Below are positions 59,381 to 64,000 of a DNA stretch of 64,000 nucleotides, piece after piece; within the stretch, counting starts at the first letter, position 1, and the number at the start of each line of letters is the position of its first letter. The position numbers were made by a program, and so were the translations under genes. Below the pieces are notes generated by a model. It ran no database searches. It was not told where the DNA came from and worked only from the letters and a program-made list of their open reading frames with translations. The stretch is from Paramacrobiotus metropolitanus (taxonomy: Eukaryota > Tardigrada > Eutardigrada > Parachela > Macrobiotidae): contig NW_026570270.1 of the NCBI RefSeq assembly GCF_019649055.1, positions 372,001-436,000 on the forward strand. The letters run 5' to 3'.

Positions 59381-60028
59381 TTAAATCGTTTCAAAAGTGG
59401 GTATGTAAAATATAGGAAGAAAATATATGTATCCTCGCCGGTACACGTCAGTATAATCACCAAAAGCGTCGCGCGTATCGGTTGTGATTCGTGGAGCTTG
59501 TTGTAATAAGTATCTTTGCTCACTACCTGACGTCAATCCACGATTAAGCTTTATAGGGGACAGCTCACAAGGTCCGCATTCCATCGTAAGGAACACATCA
59601 GCGCCATAAACTATGAACGAGAGTAATAAAGCGAACTGAATGTCATAAAGTAACAGCTTATTTAGACCGACGAAGTTTTTTTGATGGAATTCGCAAATTA
59701 GGCCGTAGATGAAACATGAAAAAGCCGGCCAAATAATCTTATGGACGCCGCCCAGTAACTGGCAGACATTATCCATAAACCGTTGTTTTTGATCGTGTTT
59801 ATGGTGCATGTGAAAGATTCGGCGACAAAGTAGAAACCATATTGACGATCAGTTTTTTCTTCGGTATTGAGAGTGTTTTCTTTTTCACGGGAACGCGGTA
59901 TATATACCCAGTATTCGGTTGGTCCACAGCCAAAAGCTTAAAAGGGCCGTTGCAGAAATCCGTTGCAGCAGACTGTTATCATCATGTTGCTGCGTCGCAA
60001 GCGTCATGTCTTCATTTAATATCGGCAT
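59381..60028 (-). pseudogene. Gustatory receptor pseudogene related to the 16.3-kb receptor
   Basis: Read leftwards from 60028: MPILNEDMTLATQQ...RILGIY matches the start of the 16.3-kb receptor (MPLLTQDVTLSKQQ...RILGVY). A frameshift follows at about 59895, and VPVKKKTLSIPKKKLIV continues the match in another frame. About 90 bases are then missing. CQLLGGVH to ADVFLT (about 59760-59590) resumes the match through two TM segments, after which similarity fades. Exons 2 and 3 are absent. It is a decayed partial copy in reverse orientation. Confidence 0.8.
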
Positions 60029-60292
60029 GTATACGCTAGGTCGTAGTTTACATAAAATTCCCACCTGCGTAGTCAAATCGTAGCACTACGCAAGAAAGTT
60101 AAAAGGATATACCACTTTGCTTTCTTAGTGCTGAGGAGTTGCACTAATTGTAGTACAAAAACTTTTCTTATTGAAACCTTCGCATCATATCGGTTTTCCG
60201 CATAGCGCAGCTAGTCGATCATGTACAGTAATTATTGTGACGTGTGCGCTATATTAGCAAGCATGTATTAAACTGATGTTGCTGTTATGCAG

Positions 60293-60440
60293 GCTACGGG
60301 TGCATGCTTATGGGAAAAATTATGGCACGATCTGCAGGATGCGGGTCAGGCTTCTAAGGGTCCGGACTTCAGCCATGTGTTAACTGTGGGGGTGGCTCGA
60401 ACTAGCTCTTTCGCTGACTCTTGGAGGATTCTGCTAATTC
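60293..60440 (+). pseudogene. Orphan receptor exon 2 fragment
   Basis: After an acceptor (TTATGCAG) the frame reads LWEKLWHDLQDAGQASK, closely matching receptor-4 exon 2 (LWNDLQDSGQASK). A one-base shift near 60400 moves SLTLGGF out of frame. No receptor exon 1 or 3 lies nearby. It is a relic of the tandem receptor group. Confidence 0.8.
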
Positions 60441-60480
60441 AAGAAAGACAGGTTGAGATATAGGAACCTGAATACTTTAT

Positions 60481-61046
60481 TTATTGGCCTTTTGTTTTTA
60501 AATTGACGATAACCAGGGTGACGTTCTCCAGACGGCATGTGCCCAGGTCGGTGCAAACGTTTAGGAGGTTGATACTCTGTCCTCTGTCGATCACTGGCAG
60601 GTTGCGACCGGCGACGTTACCTCGTCCGTGCGACCAGTTATAATTGCGACCAGTGTGCACGAAAGTGACGTACGGGGCACCAGCAGCGAAGCAGCTTGCC
60701 CAGCTCGTACTTCATATCGGTATCCTCAATACAGATGTACAGCATTGCTAATTAAAAACCGGGTGAAGTTTCCTTATCTGGGCGCACGCAGTCCGCCACG
60801 TCCAGCTCTTCTTTATCGCTTAAAGCCCAAGCACAGCACATCACCGACAACGCAGAGCACATCACCTTGTGCTTTACGTATCTGTACGTTCTCACTCAAC
60901 CGAACGCTACCCAAGTCCGGACTGTGGGCGTACGCGATGTACTGGGTTGGATCGATCACTGCCATCAGCCTCAAACTTTGGCAAGGGGGTTTGGCTCTGA
61001 AAATGTGTTTCACAATGTACGAGACCATTGTGAAATCGTCCACCAT
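60481..61046 (-). pseudogene. Decayed secreted-protein-like gene, family unknown
   Basis: Minus-strand coding-like blocks lie in three frames in order: MVDDFTMVSYIVKHIFR...AQGDVLC (from 61046), KEELDVADCVRPDKE and CIEDTDMKYELGKLL, then AAGAPYVTFVHTGRNYNW...LLNVCTDLGTC ending in a TAA at 60481. Composition is protein-like, with paired cysteines and an NVT site in the last block. Frame changes without splice sites indicate decay. The family is not recognised. Confidence 0.4.
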
Positions 61047-64000
61047 CAGCTGATAATCTCCTATGCTAAACTTTCATCATTTTCTTCCATTGTTGCATAA
61101 TTACTCAATTCGTAATGCTGAAGTCTGGCACGCTGCATATTTACAAAGAAGAGGCAGAGCCTATTCATTCCAGTACAAGTACTCAGATTGACGATGGAAA
61201 CAGTTGATCCTCGTCGCAAATTACTCGTGAACAACGATATGATGTTGGTGGCGCCGCCCAACCGATTTTGCATAGGCAGCACAGTCCGATGGTGCTATTG
61301 CCAAATCTGTATACAGGAAACCAGAGGCAGTAAAGCCGACATAAAAAATAACCGCTATATGGTAACGCCGTGTGCAGTTTACAAAAAATCACGAACTGAT
61401 TTGAAATCGGTTTCCCCCTAATTGCATTCGTCCTGAATCTGGCGAAAGGGGTATCGTTCTGGCGGTGATGGTATTGGAATACGGCAAAAATACGTATACG
61501 GGCACGTTTTTGCCGGTCACAGCGGCACACCACCTATTTTAAAAGCCGTCCGGCTACGATCTTACACTTTGGCAGCTTCGGGTTTACTCGATCTCTGACA
61601 AAACCGTCCCAGTGGAAATCCAACTTTGCGGCAGAATTTCCGGCGGACGTTTTTCTGGACTGGTAGTTTCCCGTTTGAATTTTAATTAACGTTCATCGCA
61701 TCTTGCAAACACCTGTTGTACGGTTTGCCGGGGACGGTAATAAATCAAATGCTATGCTATTACTGGTATTAAATCAAATGCTGAAGAAAATGAACTCATA
61801 CCCGCTACGAATGAGCGATGATATATCCAGAAAAGAATTCTGCGGATTGTCCAATTAACTATGGGTCTGCTGGCAAGTAAAGCACGTAATGTCAAATTGG
61901 GCAAATTCACTCAAACGTAGTTGGATTTCTCTTGAAGGCGCATTATTGTAACCTCATTTTTCCAACCATCACTAATACAGATATGATCATCAAAAACAGC
62001 AACCATCGCTCGTTTTTTGTGAATTAAAGTATATCTTTTTTACACTGACGTAGGTATAAGACGTAGCACAAAAACAGCAAAAACTGTTTGTTTTTATGTT
62101 AATCGGCCAATGCCTGTACAAGTATCAAGCCTTCGCCAGGGAGTTCCATTTAAACTCAATTAGATTTTAAAAACCGATAAAGCAAATAAAATCTCCGTAG
62201 TCGATCCCGTACTTAATGTTTCTAAAACAGCAGCCACACGCTAAAATCAACGTTTGATTGGTGTTTCTTGTCTAGCTCTGTATATCACATTGCCTTTAAA
62301 GAGCTTTGGATAGTGTTGACCGGAAGTCTGTCGCATCACTGAAAAAATTTTACCACGCTGACCACGTTGAGGTACTGGAAATGCAATAGCTCTAGTTTTT
62401 TTTAGCGAATCGTACTTCATGTTCTCTTGCAGATTTGGTTTTTCTGTTGTGGAACTGGGTGTAAACCCAAACTGTGTGCGGACGTCAAAGGATTAAACGT
62501 TAAACATTGCTGTAGTGGACATCATTCTAGGTATGTGTGCATTCGTTAACGAATACCTATAAAGGAGCTCTGCCTCTTGTTGTTACAGGATTTATTGGTA
62601 GATGTAATTATAAAGGTCATCGTCCACCTGATAAAGCAGGTTCAGATGCGCTACCAGAAAACTATAGGAAGTTTAAGAGTTTTAGAAGTCCACGAGTTGC
62701 CGGGTTAGATGTTTCCCAAGTTGCAAGTGATACTAAAACCGACACTTGATCGTTTAATCCATGCACTTCCGGTTGCTCCATAGTCAGCCTTGGTCTGCAG
62801 GAAGTGGCGAACAGGCATACGTTTTTTCTTGTAGATGCCACGTGCTCGAATAATGCGTCTGGCCGTTCGTAAATTTTCCCAGGATATATTTAAAAAAAAT
62901 TAGTATATTAAATATCCCAACTGAGAGTGGGTAATATGCGTAGTTAACAAAAATAGATCGACTATTTTATCCATACTGCTTTATATGCCCAACTGGGTAA
63001 GGCGGTTTTACGAAAGCCGGCCAATTAAAAAATTTTAACGGTCTGAATTAAATATCACTATCGACAGCCAATAAATAGAAAAGTACTCGTATGTTTATGT
63101 GGTCAAAGCATGCCAGAGTATTTACGATTAAATCATCTGCGCGACTAATGTGCGTCATTATGCGGTATGTACGTTTCTTAGCTTAAGGCTAAGCATGTAG
63201 TAATAAGCATTACATATATAATTCACATGCAATCAGCATATGCCAGTTGAATCTATGCCGAAACAAAGCTTTTATCCAGCTACCAACCGTAAGCGCAGAC
63301 TGAGCCGGTGGACTTGCAACGCCATAATAGGATATGCCATAATCGCAATTATTATTAATTGATTGTTGTAAATATGTATTACCGCTTTTTTCACCGATGC
63401 ATAAGTCAGACTTTTTTATGAGGCGTGCCTTAGGTGAATTCGGTCAACGTGGTTGCATAACACAGCTGCCTGGGTATAATCCACATGAATAGCTTATTTG
63501 CAACTGCACTTGCATAAGTACTGCTCTTAAATAAAACTCGGTTAATCGTGCAATTACTTACGAAATATGAAAGCAGGTAGACTGGTTGTTAAGCCAGTAA
63601 CGTTTATGTGAAAAAATTGGTTTTAAGAGATTTTTATTTTAAAAAAGTCCACATCCAACACAAATTACGTCACAAATTTTATAACATCAGTTTAAATCTC
63701 CCATTCCTCATTAATAATATTTGTACGCACGTCAACTTTATTTTAAATTGCTAAGTATGAATTTTCAAATCCAAGTCAGTCACCCTCACTGTTAGATCCA
63801 TACCCAATCGAAATTATGACAAACTGTCAATTAGTTGTATTCTTCATAAATTTTCATTTCAGGCGCTTTCTAACGATCGACAAAATGGCAACAAGACAAA
63901 TAACTGTATTACACGGCGTGGTTGCACTTTTTCCGAGTAGGTTATGTTATTATATTCTGATAACTGTTTTGCATTGTACAGATACGAGTACTGAGGGGCA
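61047..64000. other. Gene-poor right edge
   Basis: About 3 kb without a supported gene. Plus frames at 61188-61421 and 62537-62749 are short and lack motifs. An acceptor-like TTCATTTCAG at about 63873 followed by an open stretch could be an exon of a gene continuing beyond the window. Confidence 0.4.

Overview
The window is nuclear DNA from a small-genome invertebrate animal. Genes are split by short GT-AG introns (57 to about 400 bases), carry TATA boxes, and show no operons or bacterial signals. Arthropod-type gustatory receptors, one with the family's C-terminal TY-x5-QF motif, point to an ecdysozoan. I cannot separate an arthropod from a tardigrade or another relative by reading alone. 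No rRNA or tRNA gene was recognised.

Left part (0-19 kb): small secreted-protein genes on both strands. There are two inhibitor-cystine-knot (ICK) peptide genes (3.1 and 18.3 kb), a complete five-exon trypsin-like protease (4.5-6.5 kb), a two-exon secreted protein of unknown family (7.9-9.8 kb), and a duplicated pair of Cys-containing secreted proteins (12.4 and 14.4 kb). A gustatory receptor at 16.3 kb carries a one-base frameshift. A partial copy of that locus sits at 13.2 kb, directly against the start of one of the paired genes.

Receptor cluster (19-27 kb, resuming at 53.7 kb): four same-strand seven-TM receptor genes share one architecture: a long first exon of 323-330 codons, a 53-54 codon exon, and a last exon of about 31-34 codons, all joined in phase 0. 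Their terminal motif is TYLLIVKD-like instead of TY-x5-QF. The fourth gene has exon 1 at 25.9 kb and matching exons 2 and 3 at 53.7-54.1 kb.

Giant element (27,524-53,628): what separates those exons is a 26.1 kb block bounded by an 18-base perfect inverted repeat (one half begins TACAGTAAGCC), followed inward by arrays of an 84-bp satellite in opposite orientation. Inside are a KDZ/Zisupton-type transposase gene, an SF3-like helicase/ATPase gene, a PHD-type zinc-finger gene, a type I membrane protein gene, several unknown ORFs, and a JmjC dioxygenase gene followed by C2H2 fingers. Several of these carry stops or one-base frameshifts, so this copy looks old, or the assembly has indel errors. 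I infer a large DNA transposon with unusual cargo, inserted in a receptor intron. This is the most interesting object in the window.

Right part (54-64 kb): a small secreted-protein gene with an in-frame stop, a 5'-truncated non-LTR retrotransposon with a YLDD reverse transcriptase and restriction-like endonuclease, a 522-bp inverted-repeat element inserted in its 3' end, receptor gene debris, another decayed gene, and about 3 kb in which I recognise nothing.
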